From: Bacillus thuringiensis
Lineage (GTDB): Bacteria > Bacillota > Bacilli > Bacillales > Bacillaceae_G
DNA length: 64,000 nucleotides
Direction of reading: 5' to 3'
NCBI RefSeq assembly: GCF_001182785.1
Contig: NZ_CP012099.1
Coordinates: forward strand, 5,206,501-5,270,500
The notes under the pieces were generated by a model, which did not search any database, was not told the DNA's origin, and worked only from the letters and a program-made list of their open reading frames with translations. Positions 8,489 to 17,877 of this stretch are shown here, one piece after another. The position numbers and the translations under genes are program-made. Within the stretch, counting starts at the first letter, position 1. The number at the start of each line of letters is the position of its first letter.

Positions 8489-8524
8489 TTTAAAATTGAA
8501 AACGTTTTATAAACAGGGGGAAGA

Positions 8525-9829
8525 ATGATGCTTGGGGTTTTCAAAAAAAATATTAATAAAACAAATGCCAGTATAATCGAATTAAGTAAGGACCAACAAA
8601 TAACTTTTAATGTACCTACTAATTCTGAATTAAAAATTCAAATGGATATGCTACATATTTCAAAAGAAGATTTACAAGTTGTAAAAGTACTACAGCCTTT
8701 TATTTATGCAGAAATTGATTGGATTACTGAAAAATTTTATGCCAACATTACAAAACAACCTAATTTAATTACTATTATTGAACGTTACAGCTCTATTCCA
8801 AAACTAAAACAAACTTTAAAAACACATATTAAAGAATTATTCAGCGGCAATATGCATGAAGATTTTATTGAACAGCGTGTTAGGATTGCCAAAAGACATG
8901 TACAAATTGGTTTACATCGAAAATGGTATACTGCTGCTTATCAAGAATTATTCCGCTCTATCATGAAGATTTTACAAACAAAAATATCAACAATCGATGA
9001 TTTTTCTTATTCTATAAATGTCATAAATAAATTATTCACTCTTGAACAAGAACTCGTTCTTGCAGCTTATGAATCTGAATATGAAAGAATGCAAAAAGAA
9101 CATGAGAAAGAAAAAGAACTAACTGCTATGACAATTACGCATATCGCAACAGAATTAGCTGCTGTATCTGAAAAAACAAGCTCTTCTATTCAAAAACTAA
9201 CCGCCAAATCTGAAACTATTGTAGAAATTGCTAAAACAGGTACATCATTAGCTACAACATCTGAAGAAAAAGCGAATAAAGGGAAAGAACAATTAAACCA
9301 GCAAAACAAACGAATGGGATCTATTCAAATGAATATGGAAACGATTATTACAGATACTCATGAACTTCTCGATATTTCTAACAAAATTAACGAAATCATA
9401 GATATCGTTAAATCAATCGCGGAGCAAACAAATTTACTCGCACTAAATGCTGCTATCGAGTCTGCACGTGCTGGAGAATTTGGGAAGGGGTTTTCTGTTG
9501 TTGCTGGTGAAATCCGAAAATTATCAGAGCAAACGAAAGAATCTATATTTAACGTTACAAAGCTCGTCGAAAAAACAAATGAACAAATTACTCGTGTCTC
9601 GTCTTCCGTGAAACAAATTAGCTCTCTCGTATCAGAAGGAACGGATAGTATGTCGGCAACAGATCGATACTTCCAAGAAATTGTAAAAGATATGTCTAAC
9701 TCAAAAGAACAGAATAAGAAAATTGAACATGAGCTACAAGCTATTTCACAAGTAATGAAAGGAATTCAAGATGATTCCTCACAAATGGCTCTAACAGCCG
9801 ATAATTTACAACTAGAACTAAATCGATAA
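8525..9829 (+). CDS. hemAT: Globin-coupled aerotaxis transducer HemAT
   Basis: A 434-aa soluble oxygen sensor, close to B. subtilis HemAT (432 aa). Residues 1-180 form a globin-sensor domain with the proximal haem His at about 125 ([13 protein letters not shown]). Residues 200-434 form a methyl-accepting signalling domain with the hairpin tip core [24 protein letters not shown] split by the signalling bend, and no membrane segments. It should control CheA in response to O2. Two adjacent ATGs (8525 and 8528) follow GGGGGA; the second has slightly better spacing. No other chemotaxis genes are adjacent. An ATTGAAAACGTTTTAT palindrome at about 8495-8510 overlaps the leader. Confidence 0.93.
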   Translation: MMLGVFKKNINKTNASIIELSKDQQITFNVPTNSELKIQMDMLHISKEDLQVVKVLQPFIYAEIDWITEKFYANITKQPNLITIIERYSSIPKLKQTLKTHIKELFSGNMHEDFIEQRVRIAKRHVQIGLHRKWYTAAYQELFRSIMKILQTKISTIDDFSYSINVINKLFTLEQELVLAAYESEYERMQKEHEKEKELTAMTITHIATELAAVSEKTSSSIQKLTAKSETIVEIAKTGTSLATTSEEKANKGKEQLNQQNKRMGSIQMNMETIITDTHELLDISNKINEIIDIVKSIAEQTNLLALNAAIESARAGEFGKGFSVVAGEIRKLSEQTKESIFNVTKLVEKTNEQITRVSSSVKQISSLVSEGTDSMSATDRYFQEIVKDMSNSKEQNKKIEHELQAISQVMKGIQDDSSQMALTADNLQLELNR

Positions 9830-9835
9830 GATATA

Positions 9836-9952
9836 ATCAGCCCTCACCAATCGGGATTTTACGAGTAGCAGGGCCCCCACCTAACTTCTTTGCTTTCGCT
9901 GAATTTTGAGGTGGGGGGCTTACTGTCCGGAAAATAGCGGGATAAAATTCAA
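9836..9952. repeat. bcr1-like B. cereus group repeat
   Basis: This intergenic element has AGCCCTCACCAATCGGGAT at one end (9839-9857), a strong central hairpin GGCCCCCACCT / AGGTGGGGGGCT (9872-9882 with 9909-9920), the GTCCGG segment, and GCGGGATAAAATT at the other end. This matches the general make-up of the bcr1 element described as specific to the B. cereus group and mobile-element-like. Exact boundaries are approximate. Confidence 0.65.
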
Positions 9953-10005
9953 GTCAGGCATACTTTCCATTTGCACTGACTACTAAATTTCATCTTCCAT
10001 CAAAA

Positions 10006-10030
10006 AAAAGAATCCAGAATGGATTCTTTT
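10006..10030 (-). terminator. Terminator of the GT-C gene at 10030
   Basis: AAGAATCC-AGAAT-GGATTCTT forms a hairpin. Read on the minus strand it is followed by eight T residues. It lies directly after the minus-strand gene. Confidence 0.8.
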
Positions 10031-11343
10031 TATTTTCTGAAAAATATTTTTTGACAATACACATAACTCATATAAACACCAAAGCTCTGCAAAATAAACA
10101 ATGCCGGCATAATTACATTGTAATATGCCATATCTACTTGGAAGAGCCTTAACAATACGTAGCCACTAATTAAAAATAAGAACAACATATATCCCTCATT
10201 TTGTTGTTTCTTAATAAGGAAGTGTAATAGAGCTATAGTCATAAACAATGTTACCGCTATATATATCAGTTTTTCACATTTGAAAAGAATAGAATTTATC
10301 CCCTCATCTGAAAACTGATTTATCATCGGCTCTAAAAGTTTAAATCTTTCTCCCTCAATCTCTTTTAACTTTTGATCAATATGCTCTGTTACACTTTGAT
10401 TTTTCGTTATTTTTTCCTCATGTTTCGTTTTTCCAATTAAGACAGATTGAACATACGTCTCATTCGAAATCGTATATTGTGACAATCCCATTGCCTTAAT
10501 TCCATAATTCACCCCAAAATGAGTACTATAAAATAGAATAAGTATCCCTACCATCTTTAGTAACACTTTTTGTTTCGTTGCTGATTGAAACACTTCAATT
10601 AATAATACATATACAGTGATAAAAATAGGAAAAAATAATCCCATTGGAAAAATCATATTACTAAATGCAAATAAAACCGCTGAAAACACCCACATATAAG
10701 GATGATCTAACCCTTTATATAAAAGTATGTAACAAGCAAAATAAAATAAAAATATTGCAAGTGACTCAGGAGTTAATACGGAACTCAGCAATATATTTGG
10801 AATATACAGAGCATAAAATATAGAAGCAATACGACCACATTCTTCTCCAAAAACCATTGCCGCAATACGATAAATAAAAAATGCGGTTCCTGCGCAAAAT
10901 AACACATTAAATAGTTGTAAAGCGAATAATGTATCACCAAATATACGAATAATTACTGACTCATATATAATAAAAGGCAAATGAGTTACAGTCTCTATAT
11001 TATTACCAATTGCAATCTGCTTTGCAGACTCATACATCACTTTCATATCACCAATTATTGGAGCATCTACAAATAACAGCATACTAAGCCTCACAACTAT
11101 AGATATACTTATAAGAAAAATAAGAAATTGTTTATCTGTAAAACGATATTGTAGAATTGATGCCACTAACAAAATAAGTATGACGAAAATTGCCAATATG
11201 ATTGTTACACTTGTTGTACTTCCTCCAAAGAATTGCTTACTTGTCTCAAATGCTACCCAGCAACTATAAACGAAAAATGCGAGCATCGCACTGATCGTAA
11301 TTTTATTGAAGAAAGATGAAAAATTTGTTTGTATATGATTCAT
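10030..11343 (-). CDS. GT-C (family 39-like) membrane glycosyltransferase
   Basis: A 437-aa polytopic membrane protein with about 10-12 hydrophobic helices. The first large extracellular loop carries an acidic DAPIIGDMKVMYESAKQ stretch near residue 92. A catalytic Asp at that position, followed by an amphipathic helix, is typical of GT-C (PMT/ArnT-like) enzymes that use polyprenyl-phosphate sugars outside the membrane. A hydrophilic loop lies near residues 290-350. The GT2 gene and DUF2304 gene at 12364-13455 could supply the lipid-linked donor. Family assignment is by topology and loop features; the substrate is unknown. Confidence 0.68.
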   Translation of the reverse strand: MNHIQTNFSSFFNKITISAMLAFFVYSCWVAFETSKQFFGGSTTSVTIILAIFVILILLVASILQYRFTDKQFLIFLISISIVVRLSMLLFVDAPIIGDMKVMYESAKQIAIGNNIETVTHLPFIIYESVIIRIFGDTLFALQLFNVLFCAGTAFFIYRIAAMVFGEECGRIASIFYALYIPNILLSSVLTPESLAIFLFYFACYILLYKGLDHPYMWVFSAVLFAFSNMIFPMGLFFPIFITVYVLLIEVFQSATKQKVLLKMVGILILFYSTHFGVNYGIKAMGLSQYTISNETYVQSVLIGKTKHEEKITKNQSVTEHIDQKLKEIEGERFKLLEPMINQFSDEGINSILFKCEKLIYIAVTLFMTIALLHFLIKKQQNEGYMLFLFLISGYVLLRLFQVDMAYYNVIMPALFILQSFGVYMSYVYCQKIFFRK

Positions 11344-11641
11344 ATGTCCATTGCACCTCTATTTCCATTCATAACAAAATGATTCTATCATGAATGGGTA
11401 CACGGCTGATAGGGAATTTCTATGACGAATACATAGTCATTACTTTTTACTTGCAATGTAAGCGAATCCTCTTTTACACTACATTTTAGATAAAATAAAT
11501 TTTCTTTCAGTTACATGAATACAAATACAGAAGTTTAAATAATCCTCTTTTGGAATACACTTTACTTCATTAAATATCTAATATGAGTACTCCGCTTACA
11601 CATATTATTCTGATTGAAAACAGACTATAGGGGCTGAATAT
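11344..11641. other. Intergenic region between divergent genes
   Basis: About 300 AT-rich bases lie between the GT-C gene (minus) and the thioesterase gene (plus). I see no further gene or strong structure. The promoters are presumably here but cannot be fixed with confidence. Confidence 0.5.
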
Positions 11642-12154
11642 ATGGAAAAGAAATTCATGCGAGAATCTAAAGCAATTAAGACAACACGTGTTTTTCCTAA
11701 CGATTTAAATAATCACCAAACACTTTTTGGAGGGAAATTATTAGCAGAAATTGATAGTATTGCTTCAATTGCGGCTGCAAGACATAGTCGTAAACATTGC
11801 GTAACAGCATCTATTGATTCAGTTGATTTTTTAACTCCAATTCACCAAGCTGATTCTGTTTGTTATGAAGCATTTGTATGTTATACAGGGAAATCTTCAA
11901 TGGAAGTTTTCGTAAAAGTAATCGCAGAAAATTTATTAGCAGGCGAGCGTAGAATTGCTGCTACTTGCTTCATTACATTTGTGGCTATAAAAGATGGAAA
12001 ACCTTCGTCCGTACCACAAGTACTACCTGAAACTCAGGAAGAACATTGGTTACACACAACCGGTTTAGAACGCGCGGAAAACCGAAAAAAGGGACGTTTA
12101 AAAAGTAAAGAGATGGCTGAAGTTTTAACTTTAAGTAAGCCTTGGAATATTTAA
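11642..12154 (+). CDS. Hotdog-fold acyl-CoA thioesterase (YkhA-like)
   Basis: A 170-aa acyl-CoA hydrolase of the YciA/YkhA group. It shows the characteristic FPNDLNNHQTLFGGKLLAEID segment split around residues 19-39, where the NxxxTLFGG element builds the active site in the hotdog fold, followed by RHCVTASID-type strand pairs. It would hydrolyse fatty acyl-CoAs in the cytoplasm, probably as a hexamer. It is a single-gene unit ending in a clear terminator, and interrupts the surrounding glycosylation genes without obvious functional connection. Confidence 0.9.
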   Translation: MEKKFMRESKAIKTTRVFPNDLNNHQTLFGGKLLAEIDSIASIAAARHSRKHCVTASIDSVDFLTPIHQADSVCYEAFVCYTGKSSMEVFVKVIAENLLAGERRIAATCFITFVAIKDGKPSSVPQVLPETQEEHWLHTTGLERAENRKKGRLKSKEMAEVLTLSKPWNI

Positions 12155-12169
12155 CATAATCTTCTCATC

Positions 12170-12206
12170 ATACATGCACAGGTCCTGCCTTGCATGTATT
12201 TTTTAT
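12170..12206 (+). terminator. Terminator of the thioesterase gene
   Basis: ATACATGCA (12170-12178) pairs with TGCATGTAT (12191-12199), followed by TTTTTATT. Confidence 0.85.
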
Positions 12207-12363
12207 TATAAAAAAATACTATCGCTTGCCTTTGTATCAGTGGCTTCCTCCTAAAATCACCCATCAGTTTTTCCTTTATTTTCTTATACTTTTAATGGTA
12301 TATTAAGTAAAGTTGTTTATAAATAACCATAATATAGTTAAATATGTAAGGGGTGGTGCGGTA

Positions 12364-13092
12364 ATGTCTATCGAGGTACCAATTTCAATACCAAAAACTT
12401 TGATTATTATTCCAGCCTATAATGAGGAAGAAGCAATTGCAGATACATTAACAAGATTACTAGAACTAAAACAACATTTTACAGCGTTAAGCATTTGCGT
12501 TATTAATGATGGCTCACAAGATAAAACAGCTCAAATCGTAAAAAATTTCCCTGTTCATCTTATTAATCTACCATATAATCTGGGCATCGGTTCAGCTGTA
12601 CAAACTGGCTATAAATACGCATATGAGAACGGATATGATATTGCAATTCAGTTCGATGCTGATGGACAACATAATCCGGATGATTTATACAAAATTATAC
12701 AGCCTATTGCTGAAGGCCAATGTGATATGGTGCTAGGTTCACGCTTTACAGAAAAAACAGCTTACAAAGGTAGTATTTCAAGGAGAATCGGTATTTTTTA
12801 TTTTACTGCCCTACTGAAAGTTTTAACGAAACAAACATTTATGGATCCAACTTCTGGATATCGTGCTATCAATCGAGAAGTAATTACGATTTTTGCACAC
12901 AATTATCCAAAAGATTATCCAGAGCCAGAAGTTCTTATTCATTTAAAAAAGAAAAAACTTCGCATTAATGAGATATCTGTAAATATGCAAGAGCGACAAG
13001 GTGGACAATCTTCCATCACACCTCTTAAATCTGCATATTACATGATTAAAGTAAGCCTTGCTATATTGATGCAAAAAATCGTGAAAGGTTGA
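12364..13092 (+). CDS. GT2 polyprenyl-phosphate glycosyltransferase (DPM1-like)
   Basis: A 242-aa GT-A family 2 enzyme. It has the N-terminal LIIIPAYNEEEAI, the INDGSQDKTA nucleotide loop and FDADGQHNPDD carrying the metal-binding DxD-type motif. It lacks the C-terminal membrane helices seen in GtrB, resembling dolichyl-phosphate-mannose synthase-type enzymes that charge undecaprenyl phosphate with a sugar. The ATG at 12364 follows AAGGGGTGG and is preferred over an upstream in-frame TTG at 12313. The DUF2304 gene begins 6 bases after its stop, so the two form an operon and probably a complex. Confidence 0.85.
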   Translation: MSIEVPISIPKTLIIIPAYNEEEAIADTLTRLLELKQHFTALSICVINDGSQDKTAQIVKNFPVHLINLPYNLGIGSAVQTGYKYAYENGYDIAIQFDADGQHNPDDLYKIIQPIAEGQCDMVLGSRFTEKTAYKGSISRRIGIFYFTALLKVLTKQTFMDPTSGYRAINREVITIFAHNYPKDYPEPEVLIHLKKKKLRINEISVNMQERQGGQSSITPLKSAYYMIKVSLAILMQKIVKG

Positions 13093-13098
13093 TAGTGA

Positions 13099-13455
13099 AT
13101 GCATATAATTACCTTTTCATTCATCTTTATTTTGTTATTATTCTTCTTAATTATTAATTCCATTCGTCGCGGGGCTTTAGAAACAAAATATGCTATTTTG
13201 TGGATTTTCGTTTGTGTTGCAATGGCTATTTTAAGTTCTACTGATAAAATTATAAATTGGATTGGAAAACTATTAAAAGTAGAATATCCACCATCCATCT
13301 TATTCTTATTTGGATTATTATTCTGTTTCATCTTAATTTTTGACCTAACAAGAAAAATTTCTAAGCTACACCATCAACTTGTAACATTAACGCAAGATTA
13401 TGCATTATTAAAGCAAAAATTAAACGTAACACAAACTGAAACTGATAACGAATAG
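13099..13455 (+). CDS. DUF2304 family small membrane protein
   Basis: A 118-aa protein with three hydrophobic helices (about residues 1-20, 30-50 and 68-86) and a positively charged coiled C-terminal tail. The conserved ETKYAILWI segment near residue 28 identifies DUF2304. Members are repeatedly found beside GT2 polyprenyl-phosphate glycosyltransferases and are thought to assist them at the membrane. Here it follows such a gene by 6 bases. A bidirectional terminator ends the operon. Molecular function is not established. Confidence 0.82.
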   Translation: MHIITFSFIFILLLFFLIINSIRRGALETKYAILWIFVCVAMAILSSTDKIINWIGKLLKVEYPPSILFLFGLLFCFILIFDLTRKISKLHHQLVTLTQDYALLKQKLNVTQTETDNE

Positions 13456-13481
13456 TTTTCTATTTAAATATGAATATATAT

Positions 13482-13525
13482 AAAAAAACATCTTAATTTC
13501 TTTAAAAAATTAAGATGTTTTTTTA
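13482..13525. terminator. Bidirectional terminator
   Basis: AACATCTTAATTT (13487-13499) pairs with AAATTAAGATGTT (13507-13519), flanked by A-run and T-run. It serves the DUF2304 operon (plus) and the GT-C gene at 13533 (minus). Confidence 0.88.
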
Positions 13526-13532
13526 TTTCAAA

Positions 13533-14810
13533 CTATTTTTTACTAATTAATAATTTACTAATTTTCATAACCGTTGCCACAGTTCCTACTCCAATTATAA
13601 TAAATAAAAATGGAATTAATGGTAATGCATATCTTTCATATGCGGCATAAAAACAGGTTAAAGCTGTTTGCAGTAAAAGAATTGACCATAAAAATGTAGT
13701 CTCTCTCCACCTTTTTAAAAGGAAGATAAATGAAAGTATTGTACATATTAAAAACATTGTCTTAATAAAATTATGTATTTCATTCATATCCTTTGCAGAA
13801 ACATTAAATACTTCAATATTATGCTCTATAGAATAATACGGTTTTTTCCACATAATTTCTGGCTTCAAGATTAAATAACTCTCTATCATGGAATTCCTAT
13901 CTGTTTTCCACCATTCTTTCATTTTATCCTTCGCTATTTTTTCTTCTAATTCCATAAATTCATGTGCTTCCAAATTAGGGTACTTGGCGTGTAATTCTAC
14001 TTCAAGTTCTGCCATATTCTTACCTTCTGGGTAACCTTTCCCTTGATACGTTCCAAGTAATAACGGATTCCCTGCCCCAGCAGTTAGTGGAATAAACTTA
14101 TCAAATTGAATGTAATTGCGGGCCCACCATGGTCCAAGTACGATAAGTCCTATTCCTATACTTATAATCGCTTGCTTCATCATAATGCGGAATGGATAGC
14201 GCTTCATTAAGAGATATATAAATAATGGTATTGGATATAAAGCAACTTGTACGCGTAAGTACAATGCTAAAAAGTAGAAAATTAATACAATTAGAAAATG
14301 TTTCGTTTTATGAGTATCAGCTAATTTTAAGCTCCAATATAATAATCCCAATGAAAAGAATAGAAACGGTCCTTCTGTTAAAGTTAAATTTTCCACAACA
14401 ATCTCTGGAGGATACACAGCTAATAAGAAAGCACCTATTAATCCTGCAGCGGGATTCAATAAATAAGTACCAATCTTATAAGTTAGTAAAATACTAAGTA
14501 CCCCTAATAGGATAATAATTAATTTAGCTACAAAAAGGCCTTCATTGCCATTTCCAAAAAAGTAAAATACAGTAGCTAAAAACGCTGGAAAACCTGGCAT
14601 AATATGAATAGTTGGTTTATCCGGCTCATGATATGTTAACATTCCTGTTTCCAATAAAATATTTGCCGTTTTTTGATAGCCTAGATCATCGCTAGCTAGA
14701 GTCAAATCTGCACCATGTGTTTGTAAAGTTGCAAAACGAAGCGCAAAACCGACTATCATAATAATCCCTAAAAGAATTACATTAGATTTGCGAGTAAATC
14801 GCCTTAACAT
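13533..14810 (-). CDS. GT-C (family 39/ArnT-like) membrane glycosyltransferase
   Basis: A 425-aa multi-pass protein. The first extracellular loop contains LTLASDDLGYQKTANILLETG (acidic DD near residue 40, split across the loop) followed by PTIHIMPGFPAFLA, the arrangement found in PMT_2/ArnT transferases that use a lipid-linked sugar donor at the outer membrane face. A hydrophilic C-terminal-half loop lies around residues 245-320. The ATG at 14810 follows AAGGGAG by 8 bases; an upstream in-frame ATG at 14843 has no such site. It is convergent with the GT2/DUF2304 operon and probably uses a donor made locally (inference). Confidence 0.75.
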   Translation of the reverse strand: MLRRFTRKSNVILLGIIMIVGFALRFATLQTHGADLTLASDDLGYQKTANILLETGMLTYHEPDKPTIHIMPGFPAFLATVFYFFGNGNEGLFVAKLIIILLGVLSILLTYKIGTYLLNPAAGLIGAFLLAVYPPEIVVENLTLTEGPFLFFSLGLLYWSLKLADTHKTKHFLIVLIFYFLALYLRVQVALYPIPLFIYLLMKRYPFRIMMKQAIISIGIGLIVLGPWWARNYIQFDKFIPLTAGAGNPLLLGTYQGKGYPEGKNMAELEVELHAKYPNLEAHEFMELEEKIAKDKMKEWWKTDRNSMIESYLILKPEIMWKKPYYSIEHNIEVFNVSAKDMNEIHNFIKTMFLICTILSFIFLLKRWRETTFLWSILLLQTALTCFYAAYERYALPLIPFLFIIIGVGTVATVMKISKLLISKK

Positions 14811-15035
14811 CTCATCTTCTCCCTTCAAATACATAATTTTCAAATTATATTTCTATATTTTTACAAGACAATATATTCTATAATAAATACTTTTTATACA
14901 AAGTACAATAATAGAAAGTTGATTTACAAAGTTTATATGCGTTAAACTGATACAGATGTTCTTGTAATCTTCTTCCTTTCAAAAGGCTTGTATATATGGT
15001 GCAAGACATAAAAAATTTGAGGAGATAAAAATTCT

Positions 15036-16016
15036 ATGATGGAACAAAAACAACTTGTTTCTGTTGTCATACCCCTGTATAACACAGAAAAATATATTGA
15101 AGAAACAATGCAGTCAATACTGGATCAAACATATAAAAACATTGAAATTGTAATTGTAGATGATGGAAGTAAAGATCAATCACCTTCTATCGTAAAAAAT
15201 CTTGCCGAAAAATATCCGGGTCAAGTAAAATACGTTCACCAAAAAAACCAAGGTGTTTCAGTAGCTCGTAATACAGGGATTGAAAATGCTAGCGGAGAAT
15301 ATGTCGCTTTCCTTGATAGTGATGACTTATGGCATCCAACTAAAATTGAGAAACAAATCGAGAGTATGCATAAAAACAACATGGACGCGTGCTATTGTGG
15401 TTATATGAATTTCTACGAAGAAACAGGTGAAAAGGTTGAGCATACAACAAACTTTATTAAAGGTGATATGGCAAAAGCATTCTTAACACACCAAGTTGTT
15501 GCTCAAACAAGTACTTGGATTTTCAAACGCTCTATCGCAATGAATTATAATATCCGTTTTACACCAGGATGTAGCTGGGGAGAAGACTTGGAGTTTTTAT
15601 TTAAACTAATGAGTGTGACAAATGTATGCTATGTCGATGAATACTTAACATATTATAGAATCTTATCGGAAGGAAATCTTTCTTCTAAATATAAAGATTA
15701 CGAATTAAAAACTACTAAAGAACTGGAAGTATTCAATCGTATGAAAGACTGGGTACATAATAAATCTCAAGACTTCATTACGAAAGACCCTCAGTCACTT
15801 ATTGAGATTCTTGAGACTTATTTATTCCCTTATACGGTTATCAATAATGCTTGTATATACATTAAAGAAAACTCTCAATTGGATAATGCTCAAGTTCAAT
15901 TAATCAAAAAAGATATAAAGAAATATTGCCGTAAAATCTATTCAAAAAACGGAAAGCGTAGTAAAAAACTATATGCAATGCTTTGGTTTGTGCGAATTAA
16001 ATTTCTGTTTTCTTAA
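15036..16016 (+). CDS. GT2 family glycosyltransferase (GT-A)
   Basis: A 326-aa inverting transferase. The N-terminal VSVVIPLYNTEKYIEETMQS, VDDGSKDQS and FLDSDDLWHPTKIEKQ motifs (the last containing the DxD metal site near residue 96) are classic GT2. WGEDLEFLFKL near residue 188 holds the catalytic-base ED. The C-terminal part is basic, fitting attachment to the membrane surface. It starts behind GAGGAG. The flippase gene follows about 100 bases on, on the same strand, suggesting assembly of a lipid-linked oligosaccharide. The sugar is unknown. Confidence 0.88.
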   Translation: MMEQKQLVSVVIPLYNTEKYIEETMQSILDQTYKNIEIVIVDDGSKDQSPSIVKNLAEKYPGQVKYVHQKNQGVSVARNTGIENASGEYVAFLDSDDLWHPTKIEKQIESMHKNNMDACYCGYMNFYEETGEKVEHTTNFIKGDMAKAFLTHQVVAQTSTWIFKRSIAMNYNIRFTPGCSWGEDLEFLFKLMSVTNVCYVDEYLTYYRILSEGNLSSKYKDYELKTTKELEVFNRMKDWVHNKSQDFITKDPQSLIEILETYLFPYTVINNACIYIKENSQLDNAQVQLIKKDIKKYCRKIYSKNGKRSKKLYAMLWFVRIKFLFS

Positions 16017-16113
16017 ACCGAAAATATAGTACTCACCTCTCTTTCCGTAAACAAATCAAATTTACAAATAGGACAAACTAAAAAAGTCCTAAAGAATAGA
16101 AAGGTTTTTTCTC

Positions 16114-17529
16114 ATGAAAACAAATAAGATTCTTAAAAATGCCTCCTACCTATTTGTAGGAAATATTACTGTTCGATTTGTACTTGCTATCGCGACGATT
16201 CTCTTTGCAAGATACGTTTCTCCTGGTGAGTATGGAATGTTTACAACTGCATTAGCAGTTTCCGCTGTTATTTGTTATTTCACAGATGCAGGTTTGACAC
16301 ATACGTTTATGCGTGAAGGAACGAGAAAGGATGCAAATATTAGCGTACTAATCAGTAGTTATTTACGCATTCGTTTCGTATTAGCTGTCGTAATTTCTGT
16401 ACTCTTCGCTATTTTTGCTCAGTTCTTCTATACGGATGTCTACTTACGCGCCATGGTATATTGGGTTGTACTACCGACAATGTTTGGAGCAACTTTACAA
16501 GGCGTTGGAATGGCTTATTTCCAAGTAACAGAACGTATGCAATTTACAGCGATTATTTCTGTACTACAAGGTGTAACAGCCGCAGCTGCGCTTCTACTAG
16601 GAATGTCGTTGAAATGGTCACTTATGACAGTCGCTGCCATGTACGGGATATCTAGTCTTGTAACAGGAGTCATCGCCTTCATAATGGTACTCCGCCATAC
16701 AACAGTTCATAAGGGCTGGGACAAAGGAATTTTAGATCAACTGCTGATTTTCACAATCAATGGCATTATCATTATGCTTTTACCACAGTTAGGCCCTATT
16801 ATATTAGAAAAAGTTTCGACGTATGAGCAAGTTGGATTCTTTGGAGCTGCATCGAAAATACCTGCAGTCCTTTATCAAATACCTGGTGTAATTGCAGCAG
16901 CCTTCTATCCAAAATTATTTGCGTTTGGAAATGAAAAGAATATTGATGAACATAGAAAACTATCTCAGTTTGAATTAAAACTGATGTCTTTCTTAGGAAT
17001 GGGGATCTCCATTCCATTTATCGCTGATCCAAGCTTTTGGATTGTTACTTTGTTAGGTGAAGAATATGCTCCAGCTGGTGATGCTCTTGCCATTTTAGCC
17101 TTTATGGTCATTCTACAATCTATTAACTATCCACTTGCTGATAATTTAACGACAATTGGTCAACAATGGAAACGCGCAACAACAATGGGAATCGGACTAG
17201 CTGTTGCCGTTATAAGTTACATCGTCTTAGGTGGTCAGTTCGGAATGATGGGAGCCGCTATTGCCGCTATCCTTACCGAGATTACGTTATTAATCGGATT
17301 CACTCTATTTGTTCGTAAAGGCTTCTCTTTACTATTTAAAGGGATTATATTCAATACCTTAGCCTTTATAATCAGCTATATTCTATACCGTACAATATTA
17401 ATTACCTTACCGCCACTAGTTGCTTTAACAATTACTGGTATATTATACGGTATTATCGGTCTTGCAATCGATCCACAAATACGCGGATTGATTTTAGGAT
17501 TTATAAATAAAAAACTGGCTCGAAAATAA
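16114..17529 (+). CDS. Wzx-type polysaccharide flippase
   Basis: A 471-aa MOP-superfamily exporter (Polysacc_synt) with about 14 membrane segments. The N-terminal KTNKILKNASYLFVGNI and GEYGMFTTALAVSA stretches are typical. It would flip undecaprenyl-diphosphate-linked oligosaccharide across the membrane. It follows the GT2 gene at 15036 and ends in a strong terminator, so the pair may form a unit. No dedicated Wzy is adjacent; the O-antigen-ligase-like gene at 5826 is the nearest candidate partner. Confidence 0.87.
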   Translation: MKTNKILKNASYLFVGNITVRFVLAIATILFARYVSPGEYGMFTTALAVSAVICYFTDAGLTHTFMREGTRKDANISVLISSYLRIRFVLAVVISVLFAIFAQFFYTDVYLRAMVYWVVLPTMFGATLQGVGMAYFQVTERMQFTAIISVLQGVTAAAALLLGMSLKWSLMTVAAMYGISSLVTGVIAFIMVLRHTTVHKGWDKGILDQLLIFTINGIIIMLLPQLGPIILEKVSTYEQVGFFGAASKIPAVLYQIPGVIAAAFYPKLFAFGNEKNIDEHRKLSQFELKLMSFLGMGISIPFIADPSFWIVTLLGEEYAPAGDALAILAFMVILQSINYPLADNLTTIGQQWKRATTMGIGLAVAVISYIVLGGQFGMMGAAIAAILTEITLLIGFTLFVRKGFSLLFKGIIFNTLAFIISYILYRTILITLPPLVALTITGILYGIIGLAIDPQIRGLILGFINKKLARK

Positions 17530-17533
17530 ATAA

Positions 17534-17570
17534 AAATAAAAACTTCAAATCAAATTTGAAGTTTTTATTT
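17534..17570 (+). terminator. Terminator of the flippase gene
   Basis: An AAAACTTCAAAT-CAA-ATTTGAAGTTTT stem extends into flanking A-rich and T-rich tracts (17534-17570). Confidence 0.88.
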
Positions 17571-17877
17571 TTATCTTCTTCACTTAAAAAATGAGCCCTT
17601 TTCCAATCTATATCTTAAATTGACTTGCCTTTCTGGAATGATTATACTTGGAAACGAACAGCACTAGATGTACAACAGCTATTATTAAGGTAATTCATAG
17701 TTAATTCTTCATGTAAATATTAACTATTCACGCCCTAAATTTAACACAAATTGCACAAATGAACACTTTATTAATACTATTAAAAATCGCCGATTCATAC
17801 ATAGTTTTTCTTCATCCTAAAACGATATCCAGAGATGAAGAATGTGGCAATTGCATTTAAGGAGGCTTATTTATTTA
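17571..17877. other. Intergenic region upstream of yfhO-like gene
   Basis: About 300 bases without a gene. I see only AT-rich sequence; the promoter for the yfhO-like gene must lie here. No inverted repeat or riboswitch is recognised. Confidence 0.5.

Noticed and set aside
13038..13331. 97-codon minus-strand frame across the GT2 and DUF2304 genes
   Set aside because: Overlaps two well-supported plus-strand genes and has no family resemblance.
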